Source: Micromonospora sp. HNM0581 (lineage in GTDB: Bacteria; Actinomycetota; Actinomycetes; Mycobacteriales; Micromonosporaceae). Taken from it: a stretch of DNA of 64,000 nt. Of the stretch, positions 55,114 through 63,662 are shown in pieces; position 1 is the stretch's first letter; each line of letters begins with the position of its first letter. The stretch is from NCBI RefSeq assembly GCF_012726175.1, contig NZ_JAASAD010000009.1:1-64000 (forward strand). The letters are read 5' to 3'. The notes beneath the pieces were generated by a model that saw nothing but the letters and a program-made list of their open reading frames with translations, searched no databases and had not been told where the DNA came from. The translations under genes and the position numbers were made by a program.

Positions 55114-55288
55114 TCACCGCATCGGCCCTTACAGGTTGGGTCCGAAACCGCTCGCCGGCACCCGTTCACGAACGACCACTAGCCGCGACGGGTGCGGAGA
55201 GCTAGCGTCTAGGCATGGCGCGGGGTTGTCCCGAGCCAGCCGGCCCGCCCGGCCTGCGACCTCGCGCACGGGGCCCGCATCCGACCCC

Positions 55289-55525
55289 GTGTCAGCCGGG
55301 CATCCGGAGGAGGCGGACCGCGGATGGCCGGGTGCCCATCCGCCGGAGCAGGCCTGTGACGACTCGCCGTACGACCGCCGGTGCCGACCAGGGCCCGGCC
55401 GCGACTACCACGACCCGCCGCAGCACCCGGAGCCGCCGTACGGCGGCAGCCGGTTCGGCCGACCCCAGGGAGCCTCGACCAGCGGGCCAGTCCTTCGTGC
55501 TGGACACCTCGGTACTGCTGAGTGA
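55289..55525 (+). CDS. Possible 78-codon ORF overlapping the phoH2 start
   Basis: GTG 55289, starting [15 protein letters not shown], Pro/Tyr/Arg-rich, ending GHLGTAE. It runs in another frame across the first ~170 bases of phoH2 and its codon third positions are strongly G/C until about 55480. Mycobacteria carry a small antitoxin ORF (phoAT) overlapping the front of phoH2; this ORF has the same position, but no sequence similarity is claimed. Confidence 0.3.
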   Translation: MSAGHPEEADRGWPGAHPPEQACDDSPYDRRCRPGPGRDYHDPPQHPEPPYGGSRFGRPQGASTSGPVLRAGHLGTAE

Positions 55526-56771
55526 CCCGGCGGCGTTTCATCGCTTCGCCGAACACGAGGTGGTGCTTCCGCTGGTGGTGATCTCCGAGCTGGAGGGCAA
55601 GCGGCACCACCCGGAGTTGGGCTGGTTCGCGCGTCAGTCCCTGCGCATGCTCGACGAGCTGCGGGTGCGCCACGGCCGGCTCGACCGGCCGGTTCCCGCG
55701 AACGACGTCGGTGGCACGCTGCGGGTGGAGCTGAACCACACCGATGACGGGGTGCTCCCGCCGGGCTTCCGCAACGAGTCCAACGACGCCCGGATCCTCT
55801 CCGTCGCGCTGAACCTGGCCGCCGAGGGGCAGGAGGTGACCCTGGTCAGCAAGGACATGCCGTTGCGGGTGAAGGCCGCTTCCGTCGGGCTGCGCGCGGA
55901 CGAGTACCGGCACGGTCAGGCCAGCGACCCGACCTGGACGGGGATGTCCGAGCTGGAGCTCACCGAGGACGACATCGGCAGGCTCTACGCGGGAGATGTC
56001 ATCGACGTGGACGCGGCGGCGGGCCTGCCCTGCCATACCGGTCTGGTGTTGCACTCGTCCCGGGGCTCGGCGCTCGGCCGGGTGCTACCGGACAAGACGG
56101 TGCGGCTGGTCCGTGGTGACCGGGAGGCGTTCGGCGTACACGGACGTTCGGCCGAACAGCGGGTCGCGCTCGATCTGCTGCTCGACGAGTCGATAGGCAT
56201 CGTGTCGCTCGGTGGCCGGGCCGGCACCGGAAAGTCCGCTCTGGCGCTGTGCGCGGGGCTGGAGGCGGTGATGGAGCGTCGCCGGCACAAGAAGGTGATC
56301 GTCTTCCGGCCGTTGTACGCCGTCGGCGGGCAGGAGCTGGGCTATCTGCCTGGCTCGGAGTCGGAGAAGATGTCGCCCTGGGCTCAGGCGGTCTTCGACA
56401 CCCTCGGCGCGGTGGTGCACGAGAACGTGCTGGAGGAGGTCACCTCACGCGGTCTGCTGGAGGTGTTGCCGCTCACTCACATCCGGGGGCGGAGCCTGCA
56501 CGACGCCTTCGTCATCGTCGACGAGGCACAGTCGCTGGAGCGTGGGGTGTTGTTGACGGTGCTCTCGCGGATCGGCCAGGGCTCCCGGGTGGTCCTCACC
56601 CACGACGTCGCGCAGCGGGACAATCTGCGGGTCGGTCGACACGACGGTGTCACTGCGGTGATCGAGGCGTTGAAGGGGCATCAGCTGTTCGCGCACGTGA
56701 CGCTCAGTCGTTCGGAGCGGTCGCCGATCGCCGCGATGGTGACGGACCTGTTGGAGGATGTCCCGACCTGA
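55356..56771 (+). CDS. phoH2: PhoH2: PIN-domain RNase fused to PhoH ATPase/helicase
   Basis: 471 residues. A basic N-terminal tail, then a PIN domain (~50-200: [51 protein letters not shown]), then a PhoH domain with Walker [14 protein letters not shown] and Walker [12 protein letters not shown]. PhoH2 proteins unwind and cut RNA as a toxin in a toxin-antitoxin-like pair. GTG 55356 (GGAG eight bases upstream) is preferred; an in-frame ATG at 55215, six bases after TAGCGT, would add 47 Arg/Pro-rich residues. Confidence 0.9.
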   Translation: MTTRRTTAGADQGPAATTTTRRSTRSRRTAAAGSADPREPRPAGQSFVLDTSVLLSDPAAFHRFAEHEVVLPLVVISELEGKRHHPELGWFARQSLRMLDELRVRHGRLDRPVPANDVGGTLRVELNHTDDGVLPPGFRNESNDARILSVALNLAAEGQEVTLVSKDMPLRVKAASVGLRADEYRHGQASDPTWTGMSELELTEDDIGRLYAGDVIDVDAAAGLPCHTGLVLHSSRGSALGRVLPDKTVRLVRGDREAFGVHGRSAEQRVALDLLLDESIGIVSLGGRAGTGKSALALCAGLEAVMERRRHKKVIVFRPLYAVGGQELGYLPGSESEKMSPWAQAVFDTLGAVVHENVLEEVTSRGLLEVLPLTHIRGRSLHDAFVIVDEAQSLERGVLLTVLSRIGQGSRVVLTHDVAQRDNLRVGRHDGVTAVIEALKGHQLFAHVTLSRSERSPIAAMVTDLLEDVPT

Positions 56772-56803
56772 GGGTTTGTTTAGGGGTATTGCGTTGATTT
56801 TTG

Positions 56804-56819
56804 TGTGACCCACGTCACA
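56804..56819. promoter_or_regulatory. Perfect CRP-family binding site TGTGACCCACGTCACA
   Basis: Exact match to TGTGA-N6-TCACA, the consensus of actinobacterial CRP/GlxR. It lies ~237 bases upstream of the wall lytic enzyme gene and 33 bases after the phoH2 stop. In M. tuberculosis and Streptomyces, CRP sites control the resuscitation-promoting-factor gene rpfA, a similar wall enzyme. Confidence 0.8.
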
Positions 56820-56859
56820 TTAAGAGTCCGTGGTTTCCCATCAGCCTCACTGTGCGCGA

Positions 56860-57055
56860 TCGTGTCCCACGGGCGCCCATGTACCCGACGCATCGCTGGT
56901 GATCGTTAGCGACTCTGTTGCCGGAGCGGACGACACCGGGAGGCGACGCGGTGCATCCAGGTGGCCGGCACGCCGGCCACGGGCGCCCGTGGTGCGCTAC
57001 GACCAGGAGCGGTCGGAGTGCACCGCGACCTCGACCCCGACGAAGGGATCACTTC
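56860..57055 (+). ncRNA. Candidate structured 5' leader (riboswitch-like) of the wall lytic enzyme gene
   Basis: A long leader with mutually exclusive hairpins: GTGGCCGGC (56961-56969) pairs with 56972-56980, and CCACGGGC (56977-56984) pairs with GCCCGTGG (56985-56992), sharing bases 56977-56980. The motif CCACGGGCGCCC also occurs near 56867. Pieces such as GTTAGCGACTCTG, GGAGCGGACGAC and GGTGCATCC recall the c-di-AMP (ydaO) riboswitch found before actinobacterial wall-hydrolase genes, but the typical 3' motif (CAGCTAAC) is absent. Confidence 0.4.
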
Positions 57056-57730
57056 GTGAGTCGGCCGTGGAGCCGGTTCGCCGCCCGCACCGCAGCCGTT
57101 GCGCTGTTGTCGGTGGGCGTGGCCGGCGGTTTCTACCTCAGTGAGGACCGCCAGTCCCAGCGCTCAGGCCCCGGCGCCCAGGTTGCCGGCAGCGTGAGCG
57201 ATATCGACGTGAACGTCGAATACCGGCAGAAGGAGTCCGTCTCCCGCCAGGTCCGCACCGTACGGCAGCAAGCCACCGAGGTGAGGAAGCAGGCCAAGGC
57301 CGCCGCCGAGAAGGCGCGCAAGGCCGAGGAGGCGGCACGTAAAAAGGCCGAGGAGGAGGCTGCCAAGGAGGCTGCGGCCCGGGCCGCGAAGCCGTACGAC
57401 GGTCCGATCCCCGAGTCCTGCGAGGAGTACAGCGGCAACCGCAAGGTCGGCTGCGCACTCATGATGGACGCAGGGTTAAAGATCGATCAGTTTCCCTGCC
57501 TGGACAAGCTGTGGAACAAGGAAAGCGGTTGGAACCACAAGGCCCGTAACAGTTCCTCCGGGGCGTACGGCATCCCGCAGGCGTACCCGGGCAACAAGAT
57601 GTCCTCGGTCGCAGACGACTGGGAAACCAACCCGGTCACCCAGATCAAGTGGGGGCTCGGCTACATCAAGGGCCGCTACAGCACTCCCTGCGCGGCGTGG
57701 AACCACTCGCAGAGCAACGGCTACTACTGA
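57056..57730 (+). CDS. Secreted transglycosylase-like cell-wall lytic protein
   Basis: 224 residues. N-terminal signal/anchor AARTAAVALLSVGVAGGFYL (10-28), a Lys/Ala/Glu coiled coil (60-112), and a C-terminal lysozyme-like transglycosylase (SLT) domain: CLDKLWNKESGWN with likely catalytic Glu156, SSGAYGIPQAYPG, NPVTQIKWGLGYIKGRY, and a Cys pair. It should cleave peptidoglycan outside the cell. GTG 57056 has AAGGG nine bases upstream. A CRP site and structured leader upstream parallel rpfA regulation. A strong hairpin follows the gene. Confidence 0.88.
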   Translation: MSRPWSRFAARTAAVALLSVGVAGGFYLSEDRQSQRSGPGAQVAGSVSDIDVNVEYRQKESVSRQVRTVRQQATEVRKQAKAAAEKARKAEEAARKKAEEEAAKEAAARAAKPYDGPIPESCEEYSGNRKVGCALMMDAGLKIDQFPCLDKLWNKESGWNHKARNSSSGAYGIPQAYPGNKMSSVADDWETNPVTQIKWGLGYIKGRYSTPCAAWNHSQSNGYY

Positions 57731-57741
57731 GCTGAACCACG

Positions 57742-57773
57742 GTGGTGGGGCGCGGCGGACGGCGCCCCGCCAC
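57742..57773 (+). terminator. Terminator of the lytic enzyme gene
   Basis: GTGGTGGGGCGC (57742-57753) pairs with GCGCCCCGCCAC (57762-57773) with one G-T wobble around an eight-base loop, 12 bases past the stop codon. Confidence 0.75.
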
Positions 57774-57832
57774 TGTGTGGCTGGTACCGGGAAAAGTGGC
57801 GGCCGTGGGAGTTTGCTGATAGCTGTTGACGG

Positions 57833-58483
57833 GTGACCCTGCTCCCCGGAAACGGCGATCCCTACCGGTTCGGCACCCTGGCCTTCTACGCGTCCATCGG
57901 CCGCGCGTTCGTCGCCATGTGCGCGGTGGTTCCGGTGCTGTTCCTGATCGAGGGCCTCGACGTCTGGCTCGGCGCCGGCTTCGACTCCGCAGCCGGGATC
58001 ATCCCGCAGCGCATCGACGGGCTGGACGGCGTCTTCTTCTCCCCGCTGCTGCACCACGGCTTCGACCACCTCTACAGCAACAGCATCCCGCTGATCCTCC
58101 TCGGCACCTTCGTGCTGGCGGCGGGCGCCCGGCGGTTCCTCTGGTCGACACTGGTGATCGTCCTGGTCAGTGGGCTAGGCGTGTGGTTCACCGGCTCGTC
58201 GAACACGATCGTGGTCGGCGCCAGCGGGGTGATCTTCGGATATCTCGGCATCCTGCTCACCCGGGGCATCTTCGAGCGGAGCTGGTGGAACTTCGCGGTC
58301 TTCCTGCTGGTCGGGCTGCTCTACGGCGGCCAACTGGTCGGTGTCCTACCCACCGACGAACGGATCTCCTGGCAGGGCCACCTGTTCGGGTTGCTCGGTG
58401 GAATCGTGGCCGCCATCATCTTCCGCCGTCGGTCCGACCTCGACGGGCCGTACCGTTCCGAGTCGCCGATGACCATGCCGTGA
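57833..58483 (+). CDS. Rhomboid family intramembrane serine protease
   Basis: A 216-residue six-helix membrane protease. Catalytic Ser131 in GASGVIFGYLG, catalytic His183 in WQGHLFGLLGG, and the HGFDHLYSN loop (His75/79 region) near the oxyanion site. It cleaves substrates within the membrane; substrate unknown. GTG start at 57833. Its last 68 bases overlap the convergent transporter gene. Confidence 0.92.
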   Translation: MTLLPGNGDPYRFGTLAFYASIGRAFVAMCAVVPVLFLIEGLDVWLGAGFDSAAGIIPQRIDGLDGVFFSPLLHHGFDHLYSNSIPLILLGTFVLAAGARRFLWSTLVIVLVSGLGVWFTGSSNTIVVGASGVIFGYLGILLTRGIFERSWWNFAVFLLVGLLYGGQLVGVLPTDERISWQGHLFGLLGGIVAAIIFRRRSDLDGPYRSESPMTMP

Positions 58484-59441
58484 AACGTCCGCCGAGGGCG
58501 GCGACCGCCACAGCAACCAAAGTGAGGACGACGCCGAGCAGCGTGGTCGGGTCGGGCGGTGCGGTCCCGGCCGGCACGAGCGCATCCAGAAGCACCGCAC
58601 CCACCACCTGGCCGGCGACGGTGGCCAGGCCGAGCAGCAACACACCGGTGAGTCGGACCACCGCAGCAGCCACCGCGATGAACGCGATACCGATCGGCCC
58701 GCCGAGGTAGAGCCAGAGATCGTCGGGCAGCCCGCCCGGAGGCGGGCCACGCAGCGCGAGACTGCCGACGAACGCGACGAGCAGCACTGCCGTACCGGCG
58801 GAGAAGTTGACGAGCGTCGCGGTGAGCGTACTGTCGGTCACCATCCGAACCCAACCGTTCACCGCCTGCTGCCAGGCCACCGCCACCCCGGCCAGCAGCG
58901 GCAGCACGGCCAAGCCGAGCGTCGTCGGCTCGCGGAACCGTTCGCTGACCGCCAGCAGTACCGCGACCACGGTCAGCGCCGCCCCGGCAAGTCGGGCGCC
59001 GGTCACCGGTCGTCGGCCGCTCGGGCCGATCCCCGCCCGGTCCACGAGCAGGCTACTGGCGGACTGGCCGGCCACGACCGCCACCGTGAACACCGCAACT
59101 CCCAGGGTGCCGACGGTGGCGCCCTGGGTGAACACCAGGAACGCGCCGCAGGCACCGCCGAGACACTGCCAGGGCCGCAGAGTTCCCCGGCTCAGGGCGG
59201 TGCGTAGGGTGGCCAGCCCGCGTCGTCCGGCCTTGGTGGCCGGGACCAGCACCAACAGCAGCAGAAGGCCGGTACCGAACGAGACGACAGCGGCGGCGGT
59301 CCCGTCACCGAGGCGTACGCCCAGCTCGCCGTTGATCCGCGACTGCGTCGCCACCGCGACCCCGGCTACGGTCGCCAGCACCACCGCGCCGAAACGGCGA
59401 CCCGCCGACACCGCCGGTCGGGTCGCCGTGGGGGCACTCAA
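58416..59441 (-). CDS. DMT superfamily transporter, YdcZ type (two tandem halves)
   Basis: 341 residues with ten hydrophobic helices in two repeated halves, each opening with a helix-N-G pattern ([28 protein letters not shown]). These are YdcZ/DUF606-type transporters of unknown substrate. The start appears to be TTG at 59441, overlapping the glpX stop as TTGA, which implies coupling to glpX. The 3' end overlaps the convergent rhomboid gene (58416-58483). Confidence 0.85.
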   Translation of the reverse strand: MSAPTATRPAVSAGRRFGAVVLATVAGVAVATQSRINGELGVRLGDGTAAAVVSFGTGLLLLLVLVPATKAGRRGLATLRTALSRGTLRPWQCLGGACGAFLVFTQGATVGTLGVAVFTVAVVAGQSASSLLVDRAGIGPSGRRPVTGARLAGAALTVVAVLLAVSERFREPTTLGLAVLPLLAGVAVAWQQAVNGWVRMVTDSTLTATLVNFSAGTAVLLVAFVGSLALRGPPPGGLPDDLWLYLGGPIGIAFIAVAAAVVRLTGVLLLGLATVAGQVVGAVLLDALVPAGTAPPDPTTLLGVVLTLVAVAVAALGGRFTAWSSATRNGTARRGRTDGGR

Positions 59442-60469
59442 GCCTGTTCGTCCAACGGCCGACCATCGAAGTCGACCGCCGAGTACAGTGCCAGCTTCTC
59501 CAGGCGGTGGTACGAGTCGATGACCCGGATGGTGCCGCTCTTGGAGCGCATCACGATCGACTGGGTGTACGCCCCACCGGCCCGGTACCGCACGCCGCGC
59601 AGCAGGTCCCCGGAGGTTATGCCGGTGGCCACGAAGAAGCAGTTGTCACCGGTGACCAGGTCGTCGGTGGTGAGTACCCGGTCCAGGTCGTGGCCGGCCG
59701 CGACGGCTTTCTCACGTTCGGCCTCGTCCCGTGGCCAGAGCTTGGCCTGCATCATGCCGCCCATGCACTTGAGGGCGCAGGCGGCGGTGATGCCCTCCGG
59801 TGTGCCGCCGACGCCCATCAGCACGTCGACGTCCGACTCGCCGCGCGCTGCGGCGATGGCACCGGCGATGTCACCGTCGGAGATGAAGCGGATGCCGGCC
59901 CCGGCGTGACGGATCTCGTCGACCAGGCCGTCGTGCCGGGAACGGTCGAGCACACAGACCGTGACCTCGGAGATGCTCGTGCCCTTGGTCTTCGCGATGC
60001 GACGGAGGTTTTCGACCGTACCGGCCTCGATGTCGACCACGTCGGCGTAGGCCGGGCCCACGGCGAGCTTCTCCATGTAGAAGACCGCGCTGGGGTCGAA
60101 CATCGCACCGCGTTCGGCCACCGCCAGCACCGCGAGGGCGTTCGGCATTCCCTTGCTCATCAGGGTGGTGCCGTCGATCGGATCCACCGCGACGTCCACC
60201 TCGGGACCAGCGCCGTCGCCGACCTGCTCACCGTTGAACAGCATCGGGGCGTTGTCCTTCTCACCCTCGCCGATCACCACGATCCCTTTCATTGGAATCG
60301 AGTTGATCAATTTGCGCATCGCGTCGACGGCGGCACCGTCGCCGCCCTCCTTGTCGCCCCGGCCGACCCACCGGCCGGCGGCCATCGCCGCCGCCTCGGT
60401 GACCCTGACCAGGTCGAGGGCGAGGTTGCGGTCGAGATTCTGGGGAGTTCGCGTCCTGATAGTGGTCAT
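59438..60469 (-). CDS. glpX: Class II fructose-1,6-bisphosphatase
   Basis: A 343-residue GlpX-type phosphatase, fructose-1,6-bisphosphate to fructose-6-phosphate. Metal sites [11 protein letters not shown] and [49 protein letters not shown]. It is essential for growth on non-sugar carbon in actinobacteria, acting with PckG of this window. ATG 60469 has GAGGAGG upstream. The next gene is coupled through a TTGA overlap. Mycobacterial glpX is likewise beside a DUF4245 gene. Confidence 0.96.
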   Translation of the reverse strand: MTTIRTRTPQNLDRNLALDLVRVTEAAAMAAGRWVGRGDKEGGDGAAVDAMRKLINSIPMKGIVVIGEGEKDNAPMLFNGEQVGDGAGPEVDVAVDPIDGTTLMSKGMPNALAVLAVAERGAMFDPSAVFYMEKLAVGPAYADVVDIEAGTVENLRRIAKTKGTSISEVTVCVLDRSRHDGLVDEIRHAGAGIRFISDGDIAGAIAAARGESDVDVLMGVGGTPEGITAACALKCMGGMMQAKLWPRDEAEREKAVAAGHDLDRVLTTDDLVTGDNCFFVATGITSGDLLRGVRYRAGGAYTQSIVMRSKSGTIRVIDSYHRLEKLALYSAVDFDGRPLDEQA

Positions 60470-60613
60470 GAGATCGGCTCCTCCTCGCTGCGGTGCGGGG
60501 CGGGCCGGCGTTGCCGGCTTCGTTCCTGATCCTCACACGATGGCGGACGCGCAGCCGGGTCGGGGCGGTGATGAGACGGATACCGCCCGTCGGGCGGCTG
60601 CGAGAATGGCGGG

Positions 60614-61189
60614 GTGGAACCCGCACAGCCCGCTGACCGCGCGCCCGACGACGAACCCGTGCCACCACCCGCGCCCGCCGCCAAGAACGAGCGGTCACCA
60701 CGGGACATGGCCATCTCGCTGCTGGTGCTGCTGATCCCGATCGCCCTGCTCATCGCCTTCTACCGGGGCTTCCTCGGGGGGGACACGCCGACCACGGTCG
60801 ATCCGGCGCCCGCCTTCGAGCAGGCGAAGTTGGCCGGCGCGTTCCCGGTCAGCGAGCCGGCCGAGCTGGGCGGCGGGTGGCGGGCCGTGCGCGCCACCTA
60901 CCGCACGGCCGAGGATGGGGCGACCCTCCGGGTGGGATATGTCACCCCCGAGGGTCGAGGCCTGCAACTCGTGCAAAGCAACGTGCCCCCGGACCGGCTG
61001 CTACCGGCCGAGCTGACCGACGAGGGCCGGCCGCAGGGGCGGACAGATCTCGGGGCCGGCACCTGGCAGCGGTACACGGCCCGCGGCAACGAGCAGGCGT
61101 TGGTGCTGCTCCAGCCGGAACGTACGGTGATCGTCGTGGGTGATGCGCGCGACAACGAGCTGCGGGAGCTCGCCACAGCCGTCGATTGA
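60614..61189 (+). CDS. DUF4245 family membrane-anchored protein
   Basis: 191 residues. Pro-rich cytoplasmic N-terminus, a membrane segment [22 protein letters not shown] (about 33-54), then an extracytoplasmic domain: [57 protein letters not shown] and [14 protein letters not shown]. This matches DUF4245, a conserved actinobacterial protein divergent from glpX. Function unknown. Confidence 0.88.
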   Translation: MEPAQPADRAPDDEPVPPPAPAAKNERSPRDMAISLLVLLIPIALLIAFYRGFLGGDTPTTVDPAPAFEQAKLAGAFPVSEPAELGGGWRAVRATYRTAEDGATLRVGYVTPEGRGLQLVQSNVPPDRLLPAELTDEGRPQGRTDLGAGTWQRYTARGNEQALVLLQPERTVIVVGDARDNELRELATAVD

Positions 61190-61321
61190 CAGCGGCCGGG
61201 CGCGAGGGGTAGCCGAGTCGGCTGCCCCCTACGTGTCGGCCCTGAACGCTACGCTCCCCGGGTTCGATGCCTGATCGGGCTGTCGTCGGGTCAGGTCTTT
61301 CCGTCCGAAGAGAGATGATCT

Positions 61322-62125
61322 GTGAAGATTCGACGGTGGAGCGTGGGCCTCGTCGCCGCCACGCTGCTCGTTCCCGGTCTCGCCGCCTGCAGCAACTCCG
61401 GTAGTGACACGCCCTCGGCGGCCTCCCCGGCCGAGGCGGGCGTTCCCGCCGACCCCGAGGCCGCGCTGGTGGCCTCCACGAAGGGGCTGGCTGAGGGCAA
61501 CTTCACCTTCACCATCGTGGCTGACTCGATGACCGGCAGGGGCACGTTCCACAAGCCCAGCAACAGCGCCCAGATGACGATGGCCATCGGTGACGAAGAC
61601 TTCACCATGGACTTCGACCTCATCCAGATCCAGCCCGACACCTGGGTGAAGGTCAACCTGGGTGACCTGTTCGACGGCGTCCCGGGGATGGAGGCGATCA
61701 AGGACAAGTACCAGCACCTCGACGCCACCAAGGCCAAGGAGGCGAAGAACCTCGACGTCTTCAAGGAGGGCACCGACCCGGCCGACGCCGCCGGCATGTT
61801 CGAGGGCCTCGCCGAGGTGCGGAAGACCGGCGAGGGCGCATACAGCGGCACCTTCGACCTCACCGCCGTACAGGACTCGGTGGCCGCCGACGAGGACATG
61901 ATCAAGGCACTGGGTGACAAGGCCAAGACGATCCCGTTCACCGCGAAGCTGGACGCTGAGGGCCGGCTGAGCGAGCTGGTCATGTCCATCCCGGCGGCGG
62001 GCGAGACCAAGGCACAGGACATCAAGGTCACCTACGGCGACTACGGTGCTGCGTCCGCAGTGCAGAAGCCAACGGCGGACCAGGTGATCGACGCGAGCGA
62101 CCAGACCTACGAGATGTTCAAGTAG
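61322..62125 (+). CDS. LppX/LprG-like lipoprotein (copy 1)
   Basis: A 267-residue lipoprotein. Signal peptide with lipobox LAAC (Cys23), then a Ser/Ala-rich linker and a LolA-like fold: GNFTFTIVADSMTGRGTFHKP, DTWVKVNLGDLFDGVPG, KDKYQHLD, AEVRKTGEGAYSGTFDL, and VTYGDYGAAS. LppX/LprG proteins carry lipids across the envelope. GTG start at 61322. A paralogue follows 171 bases downstream. Confidence 0.87.
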   Translation: MKIRRWSVGLVAATLLVPGLAACSNSGSDTPSAASPAEAGVPADPEAALVASTKGLAEGNFTFTIVADSMTGRGTFHKPSNSAQMTMAIGDEDFTMDFDLIQIQPDTWVKVNLGDLFDGVPGMEAIKDKYQHLDATKAKEAKNLDVFKEGTDPADAAGMFEGLAEVRKTGEGAYSGTFDLTAVQDSVAADEDMIKALGDKAKTIPFTAKLDAEGRLSELVMSIPAAGETKAQDIKVTYGDYGAASAVQKPTADQVIDASDQTYEMFK

Positions 62126-62137
62126 GTCGAGCCGGCG

Positions 62138-62168
62138 CATCGAGGGCGGGCTCAGCCCACCCTCGATG
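62138..62168 (+). terminator. Stem-loop between the tandem lipoprotein genes
   Basis: CATCGAGGG (62138-62146) pairs with CCCTCGATG (62160-62168); inside, GGGC and GCCC pair around TCA with one mismatch. Thirteen bases past the copy-1 stop. Confidence 0.65.
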
Positions 62169-62296
62169 GCGTCCCTCGGCGCGCTGGCGACCACCGGCGG
62201 CCGCACCGGAGTGGATTGCCAGGGCGGGTGGCAGGGAACAGAGCAGAGGAGCCTCCGGCGCGAGAAGGCACCGGATGACCCTGCTGGGAGACACCG

Positions 62297-63133
62297 ATGA
62301 CCGTTCGACGACTCGGCGCCGGCCTCGTGGCCGTCGCCTTCCTCACGCCCGGCGTCGCCGGCTGCACCACCACCGGTGACGCCGGACCGAGCGCCACACC
62401 GTCCGTCACCACCCCCGCCACCGGTGCCGCACCCGAGGTCGACATCGACGCGAAGCAGGCGCTGCTGGACTCGACCCGGGAGATCAGCAACGGCAACTTC
62501 AGGTTCAGCATGTCCGGTGCCGGCTCCACGGCGGAGGGGCAGGTGCACCAGCCGAGTCAGAGCGCTGAGATGCGGGTACGCCTCGGCGAGTCGACCGACG
62601 ACCTGGCGATCAGCCTCGACCTCATCCACGCGAAGCCGGACAGCTGGGTGAAGTTGGACCTCCAGGGCCAGGCGGCCACCGGCGTACCCGGTGTGGACCG
62701 GCTCAACCTCGGCAAGTACCACCACCTCGACCAGAGCCGGATCGAGGGCAACCGTAGTCTCGGCTTCGACTTCGACCAGGTCGACCCGGCCGGCAGCGAG
62801 GTGTTGACCCAGGCGGTCGTCGATGTCCGTCGTACCGGCGACGGGGCGTATGCCGGCACCCTCGACCTTTCCGAGGCGGCCGACGCCGGAGCACTCGACC
62901 CGACCGTGATCACCACGCTCGGCGGGGAGGCGAAGCCGGTGCCGTTCACCGCGGTGACCGACGCCCAGGGACGACTCGTCGAGATGGTCATCCAGCTGCC
63001 GGAGGGCGGGCAGCCCACCGGGCAGGAGGTCCGGGTGACCTACTCCGACTACGGCAACGCGACCGAGGCGACCAGGCCCCCGGCCGACCAGGTCGTCGAG
63101 GCGCCACCGGAGCTGTACGACCTGTTCGACTGA
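62297..63133 (+). CDS. LppX/LprG-like lipoprotein (copy 2)
   Basis: 278 residues, paralogue of the preceding gene: signal peptide with lipobox VAGC (Cys23), GNFRFSMSGAGSTAEGQVHQP, DSWVKLDLQGQAATGVPG, KYHHLD, VDVRRTGDGAYAGTLDLSEA, and VTYSDYGNAT. Same order of motifs, moderate divergence. Likely binds a lipid in the cell envelope. ATG 62297 follows a separate leader, so it may have its own promoter after the hairpin at 62138-62168. Confidence 0.87.
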   Translation: MTVRRLGAGLVAVAFLTPGVAGCTTTGDAGPSATPSVTTPATGAAPEVDIDAKQALLDSTREISNGNFRFSMSGAGSTAEGQVHQPSQSAEMRVRLGESTDDLAISLDLIHAKPDSWVKLDLQGQAATGVPGVDRLNLGKYHHLDQSRIEGNRSLGFDFDQVDPAGSEVLTQAVVDVRRTGDGAYAGTLDLSEAADAGALDPTVITTLGGEAKPVPFTAVTDAQGRLVEMVIQLPEGGQPTGQEVRVTYSDYGNATEATRPPADQVVEAPPELYDLFD

Positions 63134-63201
63134 GCGGGACGACCTACCGGGGCATGTCTTCCAGCGGAGGACGGCACGCCCCGCCAGCGATGAGCTGCGA
63201 G

Positions 63202-63237
63202 CGTCACGGCGGGAGCCGACCAGCTCCCGCCGTGACG
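63202..63237. terminator. Perfect 15-bp bidirectional terminator
   Basis: CGTCACGGCGGGAGC (63202-63216), loop CGACCA, and its exact complement 63223-63237, between the convergent lipoprotein and xseB genes. Confidence 0.85.
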
Positions 63238-63311
63238 TCTGTGCCGCTCGGACGGCCGTGCCCCTATCCGGGTCGGCAGGGTCGGCTGTCCGGGCCCGCT
63301 GCGGGACCCCA

Positions 63312-63542
63312 TCAGCCTGGTCGAACGCTCTGGTCGGGCCGTACGGCGTCGATGCGGACACGGGCACCGTCGAGCTGACGTTGGCAGATGGCCGCCAGCG
63401 CCTCGCCGCGTTCCCACAGCGCCAGTGACTCCTCCAGCGAGGTGCCGCCGGCCTCCAGCCGCTCCACCACCGAGGCAAGTTCGGCGCGGGCCTGTTCGTA
63501 GCTGAGCCGCTCGTCCGACCCGCTGGTCTTCTCGTCAGTCAT
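63312..63542 (-). CDS. xseB: Exodeoxyribonuclease VII small subunit
   Basis: 76 residues. [37 protein letters not shown] (read in parts) is the standard XseB two-helix motif, followed by [13 protein letters not shown]. It binds XseA to form exonuclease VII, which degrades single-stranded DNA to oligonucleotides. ATG 63542 is chosen; ATG 63551 is also possible. xseA lies 120 bases upstream on the same strand. Confidence 0.92.
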   Translation of the reverse strand: MTDEKTSGSDERLSYEQARAELASVVERLEAGGTSLEESLALWERGEALAAICQRQLDGARVRIDAVRPDQSVRPG

Positions 63543-63662
63543 CGCACCCATCTCAGCACAACCGACCCAGGCCACCGTCGACCGCACCGCCGCTCGACCG
63601 CACCGGCTGTCGGGACGTGCCGGCGCTGGCCAACCGACCGGAGGCGGAGCGGGGCCGGCAAG

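Noticed and set aside
56918..57055. N-terminal extension of the lytic enzyme to 56918
   Set aside because: It crosses the structured leader; a signal peptide begins right after GTG 57056.
56860..57055. Firm call of a ydaO riboswitch
   Set aside because: The 3' CAGCTAAC-type motif and the paired 5' element were not found, so only a candidate structured leader is listed.
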